64,000 nucleotides of DNA from the NCBI RefSeq assembly GCF_016758195.1, contig NZ_QYAC01000001.1, positions 161,423-225,422 of the forward strand, written 5' to 3'. The stretch comes from Leucobacter chromiireducens subsp. solipictus. GTDB lineage: Bacteria; Actinomycetota; Actinomycetes; Actinomycetales; Microbacteriaceae. Below, piece after piece: positions 52,022 to 60,662 of this stretch. The notes under the pieces were generated by a model. It was not told the DNA's origin. It saw only the letters and a list, made by a program, of their open reading frames with translations, and did no database searches. The position numbers and the translations under genes are program-made. The stretch's first letter is position 1. The number at the start of each line of letters is the position of its first letter.

Positions 52022-52794
52022 AAGCGTCCCGTCTCACTCTGCTGGTGCTTGCTCGGATCCCAGCGCTCGGCCGGGGCCTGCTCGCCGCGGAGCTCCGCGA
52101 GGAGCGCGGTGATCGCGTCCATCAGCTCCGTCGTCGCGGCCATCACGGTGCGCTGGTCAATATGCTTGCCCTGGTACTTGCTCAGGTCAAGTGGCTCCCC
52201 CACCGACACATGAATCGTCTTGCGCGGGAACGGGTGGATGCGCTTGCCGTAGCGGGGCATCAGTTCCTGGGTACCCCAGTGAGCGACCGGGATCACCGGG
52301 ATCCCGGACTCGAGAGCGAGGCGGATCGCCCCCGTCTTTCCGCGCATCGGCCACAACTCGGGATCCCTCGTGAGGGTGCCCTCGGGGTACACGATCACGC
52401 CGGCATCGTTCGCGATGACCTCCGCGGCCGCCCCGATCGGGTTCCCGGTGTCGGCACCGGGGCGTGCGGTGCCCACACGATCCACCGGGATCTGGCCGGA
52501 GGCGCGCAAGAGCGCCCCAAACACGGGCACCTTGAACAGGCTCGCCTTCGCCATGAACCGGGGCAGCCGCCCCAGATGCCACACCGCGGCACCGACCGCG
52601 ATCGGGTCGATCTCGCTGTAGTGATTCGGGGCCAGGATAAACGGTCCCGTCTGGGGCAGCTTCGATTTCGGGGTGAAGCGGTACCGCACCATCAGTGACC
52701 ACAGCGGGAGGATCAGTCCCGCGAGGATCCAGAACACCGACGGCCGCCGTTTCTCCGCGGAGGAACGGACCCGGAGCTTCACCGTGTCAATCAT
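52018..52794 (-). CDS. plsC: 1-acyl-sn-glycerol-3-phosphate acyltransferase
   Basis: Adds the second acyl chain to make phosphatidate. The 258-residue protein has one N-terminal hydrophobic segment, the catalytic HX4D motif NHYSEIDP, the glycerophosphate motif GQIPVDR, and VYPEGTLTR; VIPVAHWGTQEL is motif IV. A polar C-terminal tail follows. First gene of plsC-gpsA-ddl, 83 bases after murA. Confidence 0.92.
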   Translation of the reverse strand: MIDTVKLRVRSSAEKRRPSVFWILAGLILPLWSLMVRYRFTPKSKLPQTGPFILAPNHYSEIDPIAVGAAVWHLGRLPRFMAKASLFKVPVFGALLRASGQIPVDRVGTARPGADTGNPIGAAAEVIANDAGVIVYPEGTLTRDPELWPMRGKTGAIRLALESGIPVIPVAHWGTQELMPRYGKRIHPFPRKTIHVSVGEPLDLSKYQGKHIDQRTVMAATTELMDAITALLAELRGEQAPAERWDPSKHQQSETGRF

Positions 52795-52877
52795 GCTTCA
52801 CATTATCCCGGACGCACGGGCGCGACACGGAATGCCGACCCGAAACGCCGCAGATCATGCGCCGGATTCGCGCTGGC

Positions 52878-54326
52878 CTAGCTCTCGTAGACGAAGTCGG
52901 CACCGAGCAGGCGCAGCTTCTCGATGAAGTTCTCGTAGCCGCGCGAGATGATGCCGAGGTTCGACACCCGTGACTGCCCGTCGGCCGTCAGCGCCGCGAT
53001 CAGGTGGCTGAAGCCGCCCCGCAGATCCGGCACCTCGATGTCGGCGCCCGTCAGCGGAGTCGGGCCTGTGATCACCGCGGCCTGCTCGAACTCGCGGCGC
53101 TTCACGCGGCGGCTCTCGTCCGCCAGGCCGTTCTTATGCACGACGATGTTCGCGCCCATCTGGTTGAGGGCGTCCGTGAAGCCGAAGCGGTTTTCGTACA
53201 CGGTCTCGTGGATCGTGGACACGCCCTGCGCCTGGGTCAGGGCCACGACGAGCGGCTGCTGCCAGTCCGTCATGAACCCGGGGTGCACATCGGTCTCGAT
53301 GGTGACGGGCTTCAGCTCGCCGCCGGGGTGGAAGAAGCGGATGCCGTCATCGAGGATGTCGAAGTCGCCGCCGACCTTGCGGAACACGTTCAGGAAGGTC
53401 ATCATTTCTTCCTGCTCGATGCCGCCCACGAACACGTCTCCCTTGGTCGCGAGCGCGGCCGCGGCCCAGCTCGCGGCCTCGTTGCGGTCCGCGATGGCGC
53501 GGTGGTTGTAGCCGCGGAGCTCCTGCACGCCCTCGATGAAGATGACCCGGTTGGGCTCCATCGAGATGATGGCACCCATCTTCTGCAGGATGCAGATGAG
53601 GTCCATGATCTCGGGCTCGATCGCCGCGTTGCGCAGCTCGGTCTGCCCCTCGGCAAGGACCGCCGTGAGCAGCACCTGCTCGGTGGCCCCCACGGACGGG
53701 TACGGCAGCTCAATGTTCGCGCCCTTGAGGCCGTTCGGTGCGGTCAGGCTGATGCCGCTCGGCAGCTTCTCAATGACGGCGCCGAACTCGCGCAGCGCAT
53801 CCAGGTGGAAGTCGATCGGACGATCGCCGATCCGGCAGCCGCCCAGATCGGGGATGAACGCCTCGCCGAGGCGGTGCAGCAGCGGGCCGCAGAACAGGAT
53901 CGGGATACGCGAGGAACCCGCGTGCGCGTCGATGTCGGCCTTATGCGCCATCTCCACGTTCGAGGGATCCAGGCGCCACTCGCCCGGCTCGTCGCCGCGC
54001 GTGATGAGGACCCCGTGCAGCGCGAGCAGGCCCGCAACGACCCGAACATCCGAGATGTTCGGGACGTTGCGGAGCACGCTCTGCGACTTGCCGAGCAGCG
54101 CCGCGACCATCGCCTTGGTGGCGAGGTTCTTTGCGCCGCGCACCTCGATGCGGCCCTGCAGCGGACGCCCGCCGTTGATGATGATCTCGTCGGAGGTGAG
54201 GCCGACGCGAGCGCCCGCCTTTTGAGCGTCACGCTTCCGCCCCTCCGCGGCTTCCTCTTCAGGGCTGCGCTTCAGCGCGCCCTCGGGAAGCTCCGCGTCT
54301 ACGGGGGTGTTCACTGCTTCGGTCAC
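52878..54326 (-). CDS. murA: UDP-N-acetylglucosamine 1-carboxyvinyltransferase
   Basis: First committed step of peptidoglycan synthesis: transfers enolpyruvate from PEP. The 482-residue protein has EVRGAKNLATKAMVAALL, the catalytic loop LGGCRIGDRPIDFH with Cys164 (the residue fosfomycin alkylates), TIETDVHPGFMTDWQ and DLRGGFSHLIAALTA. The first 45 residues are an acidic/Arg extension absent from E. coli MurA (419 residues). GTG at 54326 is the likely start; a GTG 12 bases later is possible. It lies 16 bases downstream of leuD. Confidence 0.94.
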   Translation of the reverse strand: MTEAVNTPVDAELPEGALKRSPEEEAAEGRKRDAQKAGARVGLTSDEIIINGGRPLQGRIEVRGAKNLATKAMVAALLGKSQSVLRNVPNISDVRVVAGLLALHGVLITRGDEPGEWRLDPSNVEMAHKADIDAHAGSSRIPILFCGPLLHRLGEAFIPDLGGCRIGDRPIDFHLDALREFGAVIEKLPSGISLTAPNGLKGANIELPYPSVGATEQVLLTAVLAEGQTELRNAAIEPEIMDLICILQKMGAIISMEPNRVIFIEGVQELRGYNHRAIADRNEAASWAAAALATKGDVFVGGIEQEEMMTFLNVFRKVGGDFDILDDGIRFFHPGGELKPVTIETDVHPGFMTDWQQPLVVALTQAQGVSTIHETVYENRFGFTDALNQMGANIVVHKNGLADESRRVKRREFEQAAVITGPTPLTGADIEVPDLRGGFSHLIAALTADGQSRVSNLGIISRGYENFIEKLRLLGADFVYES

Positions 54327-54342
54327 TCGGTGTCTCCGAACT

Positions 54343-54948
54343 CTATGCGGTCTGGGCCAGCGGCGTCGTGGTCGGCATCCACGCCGGACGGCGGGATTCG
54401 AACGCGGCGATCGCGTCCTCATTGCGGAGCGTCAACGAAATGTCGTCGAGCCCTTCCATGAGGCGCCAGCGGGTGTAGTCATCAATGTCAAAGGGGACGG
54501 TGAGGTCGCCGACCGTCACCGTGCGAGCTTCCAGGCTCACCGTGAGCTGGACGCCGGGCTCGGCGTCCATCGCGGCCCACAGGCGCTCGACGTCGCTCTC
54601 CGTCACCTGGGCGGCGAGCAGACCCTGCTTGCCGGAGTTGCCTCGGAAAATATCGGCGAAGCGCGGCGAGATCACGACCCTGAAGCCGTAGTCGCGAAGC
54701 GCCCACACGGCGTGCTCACGCGAGGAGCCCGTACCGAAGTCGGGCCCCGCAACCAGGATCGAGGCGTTCGCGTACGTGGGCTGGTTGAGGATGAATTCCT
54801 CGTCCTGCCGCCAGTGGTAGAACAGTGCGTCGTCGAAGCCGGTCTTCGTGACCCGCTTCAGGAACACGGCGGGGATGATCTGATCCGTGTCGACGTTCGA
54901 GCGCTTCAGCGGCGCGGCGACACCCGTGATGGTGGTGAACTTCTCCAT
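54343..54948 (-). CDS. leuD: 3-Isopropylmalate dehydratase, small subunit
   Basis: Swivelling domain of the isopropylmalate isomerase in leucine synthesis. The 201-residue protein starts [20 protein letters not shown] and has [33 protein letters not shown] and [19 protein letters not shown]. It follows leuC by five bases and precedes murA by 16. Confidence 0.95.
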   Translation of the reverse strand: MEKFTTITGVAAPLKRSNVDTDQIIPAVFLKRVTKTGFDDALFYHWRQDEEFILNQPTYANASILVAGPDFGTGSSREHAVWALRDYGFRVVISPRFADIFRGNSGKQGLLAAQVTESDVERLWAAMDAEPGVQLTVSLEARTVTVGDLTVPFDIDDYTRWRLMEGLDDISLTLRNEDAIAAFESRRPAWMPTTTPLAQTA

Positions 54949-54953
54949 GGTGT

Positions 54954-56453
54954 TTAGGCCTCCACCTTCTCGTTGGCGTCGTGCGTGATCCCGTTCTGGG
55001 CATCGGTCTGCAGATCCCACGGGCTGGACAGCGTGCCCCGGATCGCGGTTGCGGCAGCGACGAGCGGCGACACGAGGTGCGTGCGCCCGCCCTTGCCCTG
55101 GCGGCCCTCGAAGTTGCGGTTCGAGGTGGAGGCGCAGCGCTCCCCCGGCTCGAGCTGGTCCGGGTTCATGCCGAGGCACATCGAGCAGCCGGCGAACCGC
55201 CACTCACCACCGAAGTCCGTGACAATCTTGTCGATCCCCTCGGCCTCGGCTTCGAGGCGCACCCGGGCGGAACCGGGCACCACCATGAGGCGAACGCCGT
55301 CCGCCTTGCGCTTGCCCTTGATCATGTCGGCGAAGGTGCGCAGATCGTCCAAGCGGCTGTTGGTGCAGGATCCCATGAACACCGCGTCCACGGGGATTTC
55401 CTTCATCGGCGTACCCGCGGTGAGATCCATGTACTCCAGCGCGCGCTCGGCGGCGGCGCGCTCGTTCGGGTCGGCAATCTGCGCCGGATCCGGCACATTC
55501 TCACTCAGCAGGACGCCCTGACCGGGGTTCGTGCCCCAGGTCACGAACGGCTCAAGCTCGTTCGCGTCAATGAACACCTCGGCGTCGAACACGGCACCCT
55601 CATCGGTGGGCAGGGTCTTCCAGTACTCCACCGCGGCGTCCCAGTCGGCGCCCTGCGGGGCGTGTTCGCGGCCCTTGACGTAGTCGAAGGTGGTCTGATC
55701 CGGCGCGACCATGCCGGCGCGTGCGCCCGCCTCGATCGACATGTTGCAGATCGTCATGCGGCCGTCCATGGACAGCGAGCGGATCGCCGAGCCGCGGTAC
55801 TCGAGCACGTAGCCCTGCCCGCCGCCCGTGCCGATCTTCGCGATGACCGCGAGAATGATGTCCTTCGCGGTCACGCCGGGGCGCAGCTCGCCCTCGACGG
55901 TGATCGCCATCGTCTTGAACGGCTTCAGCGGGAGCGTCTGCGTCGCCATGACGTGCTCGACCTCGCTCGTGCCGATGCCGAACGCGAGCGCGCCGAATGC
56001 GCCGTGCGTCGAGGTGTGGCTGTCGCCGCAGACCACGGTGATGCCGGGCATCGTGAGGCCCAGCTGCGGGCCCATCACGTGGACGATGCCCTGCTCCTTG
56101 TCGCCCAGCGGGTGAGCGCGAACCCCGAAGTCCTTGACGTTGTCGCGCAGCGTCTCGATCTGCAGCCGGCTCGTCGGATCCTCGATCTGCCGGGTGATGT
56201 TCAGCGTGGGCGTGTTGTGATCCTCGGTCGCGATCATCAGGTCGACGCGGCGCAGCGGCCGGTCAGCAGCGCGCAGGCCGTCGAACGCCTGCGGGCTCGT
56301 CACCTCGTGGATCAGGTGGAGGTCAATGTAGATGAGATCCGGCTCGCCGTTCTCACCCTTGACGACGACGTGGTCGTCCCACAGCTTCTCAGCAAGGGTG
56401 CGCGGCTGCTTCGCCGCACTCGTGTCGGTCCCCGACGCGTTCTGATTGCTCAT
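54954..56453 (-). CDS. leuC: 3-Isopropylmalate dehydratase, large subunit
   Basis: Aconitase-family subunit holding the 4Fe-4S cluster that isomerises 2- to 3-isopropylmalate. The 499-residue protein has [20 protein letters not shown], and the cluster ligands in [13 protein letters not shown] and [13 protein letters not shown]. The start MSNQNASG has a GAAGAGAAG purine run upstream; an earlier in-frame ATG adds eight residues. The leader region holds a hairpin and a near-palindrome (see separate entry). No IclR regulator gene is adjacent. Confidence 0.95.
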   Translation of the reverse strand: MSNQNASGTDTSAAKQPRTLAEKLWDDHVVVKGENGEPDLIYIDLHLIHEVTSPQAFDGLRAADRPLRRVDLMIATEDHNTPTLNITRQIEDPTSRLQIETLRDNVKDFGVRAHPLGDKEQGIVHVMGPQLGLTMPGITVVCGDSHTSTHGAFGALAFGIGTSEVEHVMATQTLPLKPFKTMAITVEGELRPGVTAKDIILAVIAKIGTGGGQGYVLEYRGSAIRSLSMDGRMTICNMSIEAGARAGMVAPDQTTFDYVKGREHAPQGADWDAAVEYWKTLPTDEGAVFDAEVFIDANELEPFVTWGTNPGQGVLLSENVPDPAQIADPNERAAAERALEYMDLTAGTPMKEIPVDAVFMGSCTNSRLDDLRTFADMIKGKRKADGVRLMVVPGSARVRLEAEAEGIDKIVTDFGGEWRFAGCSMCLGMNPDQLEPGERCASTSNRNFEGRQGKGGRTHLVSPLVAAATAIRGTLSSPWDLQTDAQNGITHDANEKVEA

Positions 56454-56498
56454 CTTTGCTTCTCTTCTCGGTCTCACTGCTCTACAAGCACTGCGCGG

Positions 56499-56583
56499 CC
56501 AGAATTATTCCGGCGAGTGTGCGCGGTGATCGGCCATGCGGAAACTCCGCGACGGGTGGCCGAGTGGCTAGATCCCGTCGCGG
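56499..56583 (-). promoter_or_regulatory. leuC upstream region: near-palindrome and 10-bp hairpin
   Basis: CCAGAATTATTCCGG at 56499-56513 is a 15-base near-palindrome about 50 bases before leuC. A perfect 10-bp stem (56547-56556 with 56574-56583) with a 17-base loop lies further upstream. They may be an operator and a leader structure for leuCD. No leucine-rich leader peptide and no T-box signature were found. Confidence 0.4.
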
Positions 56584-56645
56584 CTGGGAAGAAGGAGCCG
56601 CCGCAAACGCATGGAGCAAGTCTACCATTCGGGCGGCTGAACGAA

Positions 56646-56681
56646 CCGCACCCCCGCCGCGTGGCTGCGGCGGGGGTGCGG
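56646..56681 (-). terminator. terC terminator hairpin
   Basis: A perfect 15-bp stem (56646-56660 with 56667-56681) with a GTGGCT loop, 36 bases after the terC stop. It separates terC from leuCD. Confidence 0.85.
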
Positions 56682-56717
56682 GATCCGACGCCTCGCGGGC
56701 GCTCGGCCGGGCGGCAA

Positions 56718-57752
56718 CTAGTGCTTCGGCTGCCCGTGTTCGTCGATCTCAGCGGCACCGAGGTGCAGCTTCTCGCCGCTGGCCTTGGCCTGGCGATTCG
56801 CGGCGATGAGGCTGGCGATCGTCGCAACGGCCATCGCCACCACGATGAAGCCGAGCGACATCCCCGTGCTGATCTCGGGGACCGGGACGTGCTCGCCGCC
56901 GTTAATGAACGGCAGCTCGTTCTCGTGCAGCGCGTGCAGAATCAGCTTCACACCGATAAACGCGAGAATCGCGGCGATGCCGTACTTCAGGTACGGCAGG
57001 CGCTCCAGCAGGCCACCCAGGAGGAAGTACAGCTGGCGCAGCCCCATGAGCGCAAACACGTTCGCGGTGAACACGATGAACGGGCTCTGCGTAATCCCGA
57101 AGATCGCCGGGATCGAGTCGAGCGCGAAGAGCAGGTCCGTCGCGCCGAGCGAGATCAACACGAGCAGGTACGGCGTGAACATGCGCTTGCCGTCGACCGT
57201 GGTGCGCAGCTTGCCGCCGTCGTACTCGTCGCTAAACGGCATGACCTTCTTGACCTGGCGGATCAGCCAGCTGTCGCCCTGGTCGCCGTGGCCGCCCGGC
57301 TTCACCTGCTGCCAGGCCGTCCAGATGAGCCACGCACCAAAGATGAAGAACACGGCGATGAAGCGCTCGATGATCGCCGCCCCGACGAGGATGAAGATCC
57401 CGCGGAAGATCAACGCAAGCACGATGCCGATCATCAGCGCGCGCTGCTGGTAGGCCGTCGGCACCTTAAACGCGGCGAGGATCAGCACGAACACAAAGAG
57501 GTTATCGATCGAGAGGCTGTACTCGGTCAACCAGCCCGCCACGAACTCCGTGGCGTGTTGCGCGTCGCCGAGCAGGTAGATCGCGCCCGCAAACACGAGG
57601 GCGAGGAACACGTAGAAGGCGACCCACAGGCTCGCCTCGCGCATCGAGGGGACGTGGGGGCGACGGATGATGAGGAGCAGGTCGACGATCAGGATCGCGA
57701 CCAGCACGATCATTGATCCGACCTCGAACCAGAACGGCAAAACGGTGGTCAC
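56718..57752 (-). CDS. TerC family membrane protein
   Basis: A 344-residue integral membrane protein with nine or so helices. Family motifs are YSLSIDNLFVFVLILAAF and ISLGATDLLFALDSIPAIFG, each with an acidic pair in a helix. TerC/Alx-type proteins export manganese or supply it to secreted enzymes. The manganese riboswitch directly upstream supports this role. GTG at 57752 starts VTTVLPFWFEVG; AAGGAG lies 12 bases upstream. The last 40 residues are a charged cytoplasmic tail. Confidence 0.92.
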   Translation of the reverse strand: MTTVLPFWFEVGSMIVLVAILIVDLLLIIRRPHVPSMREASLWVAFYVFLALVFAGAIYLLGDAQHATEFVAGWLTEYSLSIDNLFVFVLILAAFKVPTAYQQRALMIGIVLALIFRGIFILVGAAIIERFIAVFFIFGAWLIWTAWQQVKPGGHGDQGDSWLIRQVKKVMPFSDEYDGGKLRTTVDGKRMFTPYLLVLISLGATDLLFALDSIPAIFGITQSPFIVFTANVFALMGLRQLYFLLGGLLERLPYLKYGIAAILAFIGVKLILHALHENELPFINGGEHVPVPEISTGMSLGFIVVAMAVATIASLIAANRQAKASGEKLHLGAAEIDEHGQPKH

Positions 57753-57795
57753 AGTTGAGAACTTCTCCTTCGGTGAGCGCAGGGTGCGCAAAAGA

Positions 57796-57908
57796 CCGAA
57801 AGTCTCTCCCCGAACCATCCCGTGACGGAATACTTCGCACTCGAACCGGCCACGCGATCAGCGCGCAGCGTATTGACGGCTCGAGCGAGGCGGGATACTC
57901 CCCTTCGC
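57796..57908 (-). ncRNA. yybP-ykoY manganese riboswitch
   Basis: Read on the minus strand the aptamer begins GCGAAGGGGAGTATCCCGCC and closes with GGGGAGAGACTTTCGG. The conserved loop elements GGGGAGTA and CGTCAATACGC, characteristic of the yybP-ykoY family, are present, and P1 is CGAAG with CTTTCG. A TATAGT minus-10 box (57917-57922) would start transcription at the aptamer edge. The 3' strand of P1, CTTTCGG, is also complementary (one G-U pair) to CCGAAGG of the terC ribosome-binding region at 57767-57773. So P1 formation with Mn2+ would expose the site: a translational ON switch (inferred). Confidence 0.86.
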
Positions 57909-57999
57909 AAGGTGTAACTATACCGGTTTCCAGCGACACGTCGCTCAGCTTGGGATAGCATGTGACTCTGATTTTCCGAAGACCCCGGGGAGACCACAC

Positions 58000-58833
58000 G
58001 TGAACGATCGATCGATGCCGCCGATTCAACGCAGCACCGACCGCGGGCCTGGCGCCGCATCGCGGACGCTGGCCGCATTCATCTTTGCCAGCCGCTGGCT
58101 GCAGGCTCCCCTCTACCTGGGCCTCATCATCGCCCAGGGCGTCTACGTGGTGCTGTTCTTCGTGGAGCTCTGGCACCTGATCGAGAACGTGATCATCAGC
58201 GGGAAGATCACCGAGACCGATGTGATGCTCAGCGTGCTCGCGCTCATCGACATCGTGATGATCGCGAACCTCCTGATCATGGTCATCATCGGCGGCTACG
58301 AAACCTTCGTATCGAAGATCCGCGTCGAGGGCCACCACGACGAGCCCGAGTGGCTCTCGCACGTCAACACCAACCTGCTCAAGGTGAAGCTCGCGGTCTC
58401 GATCATCTCGATCTCCTCGATCCACCTCCTCAAGACGTTCATCGAGGTCGGCCGCATGGAGGACGGCCTCGTCGTGGACGCGAAGGGCAAGGTGATCTAC
58501 TCCTCCGAGGGCGTGATGTGGGAGGTCGCCATCCACCTCGCATTCATCATCTCCGCGCTCGCACTCGCCTGGATCGACCGCATGTCACAGCACCACCCGG
58601 CCGTGCAGCGCGACGAGGTCACCGCAGGCGCGATCGAGGCGCAGCTGACGGCACCGGTGCACGCATCGACGCAGGATCCGACTCCTGCGGCCCCGGCCGC
58701 GCACGCTGCGCCCGGCACCGCTCCAGCTGCCGGCCCCGGTGCCGCCTCCGGTGCCGCGGAGTCCGGGTTCGTGACGGTCCGGATTCCCGCCGGCGCGACA
58801 CTCCCCGACGGCGCCGAGATCGTGGAGCGGTAG
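58000..58833 (+). CDS. YqhA/UPF0114-like membrane protein, extended
   Basis: A 277-residue protein. Residues 20-190 match the UPF0114 (YqhA) family: FASRWLQAPLYLGLIIAQGV, then ALIDIVMIANLLIMVIIGGY, VKLAVSIISISSIHLLKTFI and VAIHLAFIISALALAWIDRM, about four helices. The remaining 85 residues are an Ala/Pro/Gly-rich linker plus a short GFVTVRIPAGATLPDGAEIV tail that E. coli-type members lack. GTG at 58000 follows GGGGAG; an ATG at 58015 is in frame. A GCGACA/TAGCAT promoter at 57933-57961 is divergent from that of terC. Function unknown. Confidence 0.85.
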   Translation: MNDRSMPPIQRSTDRGPGAASRTLAAFIFASRWLQAPLYLGLIIAQGVYVVLFFVELWHLIENVIISGKITETDVMLSVLALIDIVMIANLLIMVIIGGYETFVSKIRVEGHHDEPEWLSHVNTNLLKVKLAVSIISISSIHLLKTFIEVGRMEDGLVVDAKGKVIYSSEGVMWEVAIHLAFIISALALAWIDRMSQHHPAVQRDEVTAGAIEAQLTAPVHASTQDPTPAAPAAHAAPGTAPAAGPGAASGAAESGFVTVRIPAGATLPDGAEIVER

Positions 58834-58877
58834 ACTCCCGCTAGGCTAGACCGGTGCCGCAGCTGTGCGGCACCCAC

Positions 58878-58959
<82 letters not shown>

Positions 58960-59061
58960 CGAAACCCCGGGTGCGGGCGGCGGCGGCGACCCGCTGCGGC
59001 CCGTTCCCGGTCGTCGCCTCAGCGGCCGGTGCGAGCCGCGGATCTCACCCGACGCAGGCCA

Positions 59062-59121
59062 CCGCTGCTCGAGCCGCGACTGCTCGGGCCGCCGCTGCTC
59101 AGTCCGAGACTGCTCAGGACG
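59062..59121. repeat. 15-base tandem repeat, four copies
   Basis: Four imperfect 15-base units of the form CCGCTGCTCGAGCCG stand in tandem, all keeping CTGCTC. The last unit reaches into the 3' end of the convergent DUF998 gene, past its stop at 59114. The stretch 58960-59061 between the tRNA and the repeat shows nothing else. Confidence 0.8.
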
Positions 59122-59791
59122 CGCCCGCCGCGGCGTCGCGGCGGGCGCGCACCGCCAGCACGAGCACCCAGCCGAGGGCCGGCCAGATCACCAGGCGCTC
59201 CACGATGCCGCCGAAACCGTAGACCCAGTCGGTGGTGCTGAAGATGATCCCCAGGATGAGCGTGATGCCCCCGAGGGCCGCACCGATCCTGCGAATGGCA
59301 CCGTCGAATTGCCCCGCGCCGATGAGGATCGCGAGCGGCCCGCCGAAGAACAGCGGCATCGATACGATCTGGTGGAGCACCGGAGACGTGTCCAGGGACA
59401 CACACCCCGTCGCGATGCTGCCCACGCCGGCCCCCAGCCAGAGGAGTCCGGGGAGTCGCTCGAATCCGCGCGATCCGCGGAGCACCAGCGCGAGCAGGAT
59501 CAGGCAGACGCCCGAGAAGATCATCGCCCCGTTCATGAGGTCGGCGAGCGGGGAACACGCCTCGACACCCTTGCGCGGATCAAACTCCGTGGTGCACCCT
59601 CCGACCCCGAGTTCGCTGATGGTATTCGTCACCCAGTCGTATCCGGGCCGGAACGCGAACGAGGTGACAATCTCGGCGACGATGGTCGCGAGCTGCAGCA
59701 CCGCGAGCGGCACGGCGAGGTGCTGCACCCGCCACCGCTCGGACTCCCCGGCGGACGGTTCGATGGTCGGCGACGTCGGAGCGGTAGGCAC
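59114..59791 (-). CDS. DUF998 family membrane protein
   Basis: A 225-residue integral membrane protein with about six helices. The DUF998 mark NTISELG is at residues 56-62 after a first helix, followed by FSGVCLILLALVLRGSRGF and later helices. The loop after the first helix carries Cys66 and Cys79, an insertion between the usual motif and helix 2. No function is known. Confidence 0.85.
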   Translation of the reverse strand: MPTAPTSPTIEPSAGESERWRVQHLAVPLAVLQLATIVAEIVTSFAFRPGYDWVTNTISELGVGGCTTEFDPRKGVEACSPLADLMNGAMIFSGVCLILLALVLRGSRGFERLPGLLWLGAGVGSIATGCVSLDTSPVLHQIVSMPLFFGGPLAILIGAGQFDGAIRRIGAALGGITLILGIIFSTTDWVYGFGGIVERLVIWPALGWVLVLAVRARRDAAAGAS

Positions 59792-59894
59792 GAAGCATTC
59801 CCCCGGGTAGAGCTGATTTTCGGACGCCTCAGCCTATACCCGGCCGCCGCCGCGGTGCCGCGCACGCGCCCCGGTCCCGCGGTAGGCTGCCTCC

Positions 59895-60233
59895 ATGGCC
59901 GCAGACCCCGTCGCTCCCCCGCACTCCGGTCGCACACGCGGGTTCCCGCTCCTCGTCTGGGGTGTTGCGTTGAACACGCTGGCACTCGCCGGGTGGACCC
60001 TGGGCGGCGTGGCAGCCCCCGCCTCCGCCCTGCAGACGGTCTCGTTTGTGGCGGCGACGATCTGTCAGGCCGCAGCGATCGCCTGCCTCGGTGCCGCGAC
60101 GGTCGTCGGCATCATCGGCCTCTCACGACGCGTGCGCCCCGTGGTGTGGCCGATCCTGAGCGTGCTTGCCTTCCCCATCGCCGTCGTGATCCTGATCCCG
60201 ATGGTGGCGGTGGTGTGGGCGCTGTTCGCCTGA
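59895..60233 (+). CDS. Small membrane protein, three helices
   Basis: A 112-residue hydrophobic protein with three or four predicted helices (GFPLLVWGVALNTLALAGW, FVAATICQAAAIACLGAATV and WPILSVLAFPIAVVILIPMV). I recognise no family. It lies 26 bases before the next gene on the same strand. Confidence 0.65.
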   Translation: MAADPVAPPHSGRTRGFPLLVWGVALNTLALAGWTLGGVAAPASALQTVSFVAATICQAAAIACLGAATVVGIIGLSRRVRPVVWPILSVLAFPIAVVILIPMVAVVWALFA

Positions 60234-60259
60234 GCGTCCCGGTCGCGTACGCTGGAGGG

Positions 60260-60631
60260 ATGCCCTCACGCTATGAAGCCGCGATCCGCCTCGATATCCC
60301 CATCGACATGGCGAAACGCCACGGTCTTCCCTCCCAGCTGAGCGAGGCCGACATCGTGGAGCTCGACACGAATCCGCCCGCCTGGCTTGCCCAGTCGCGG
60401 GCGAACCGCACCGGCAAGCGTGCCGTGTGGGCGACCCTGCGGTGCGCGCTGTGCGGGATCGAGGAGCGCACCCGACCGAAGAAGTGGTGGCCGGAGTTCA
60501 CGGTGCTCGCCTGCGATGCGCACGAGGCCAGCGAGCTGCCGCCCGCCGCGACCGGCTTGGAGCGCAGCTTCTGCTACGGCGTCGGCAGCCGCTACTTCGC
60601 CGCCGTCGACACCGCCCCCGCCGAAAACTAG
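60260..60631 (+). CDS. Hypothetical protein with Cys pairs
   Basis: A 123-residue soluble protein. The middle has LRCALCGIEERTRPKKWWPE and then TVLACDAH, giving a CxxC...C...H arrangement that could bind one zinc ion. A GGAGGG abuts the ATG. No family recognised. The aromatic PKKWWPEF run and the C-terminal SFCYGVGSRYFAAVD are distinctive search handles. Confidence 0.62.
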   Translation: MPSRYEAAIRLDIPIDMAKRHGLPSQLSEADIVELDTNPPAWLAQSRANRTGKRAVWATLRCALCGIEERTRPKKWWPEFTVLACDAHEASELPPAATGLERSFCYGVGSRYFAAVDTAPAEN

Positions 60632-60662
60632 GCGCCGCGCCTTCTCTCCCGACCGCCCCGAG

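Noticed and set aside
56547-56583. tRNA-like look of GGGTGGCCGAGTGGCTAGA
   Set aside because: Resembles a D-arm, but no anticodon or T arm can be built around it. The flanks form a simple 10-bp hairpin.
57951-57999. Second yybP-ykoY motif for the YqhA-like gene, suggested by CGGGGAGACC at 57986-57995
   Set aside because: No matching GGGGAGTA 5' element on the plus strand; GGGGAG is simply the ribosome-binding site.
59121-59148. 12-bp GC hairpin taken as a terminator
   Set aside because: It lies inside the last codons of the DUF998 gene and is explained by Ala/Arg-rich coding sequence.
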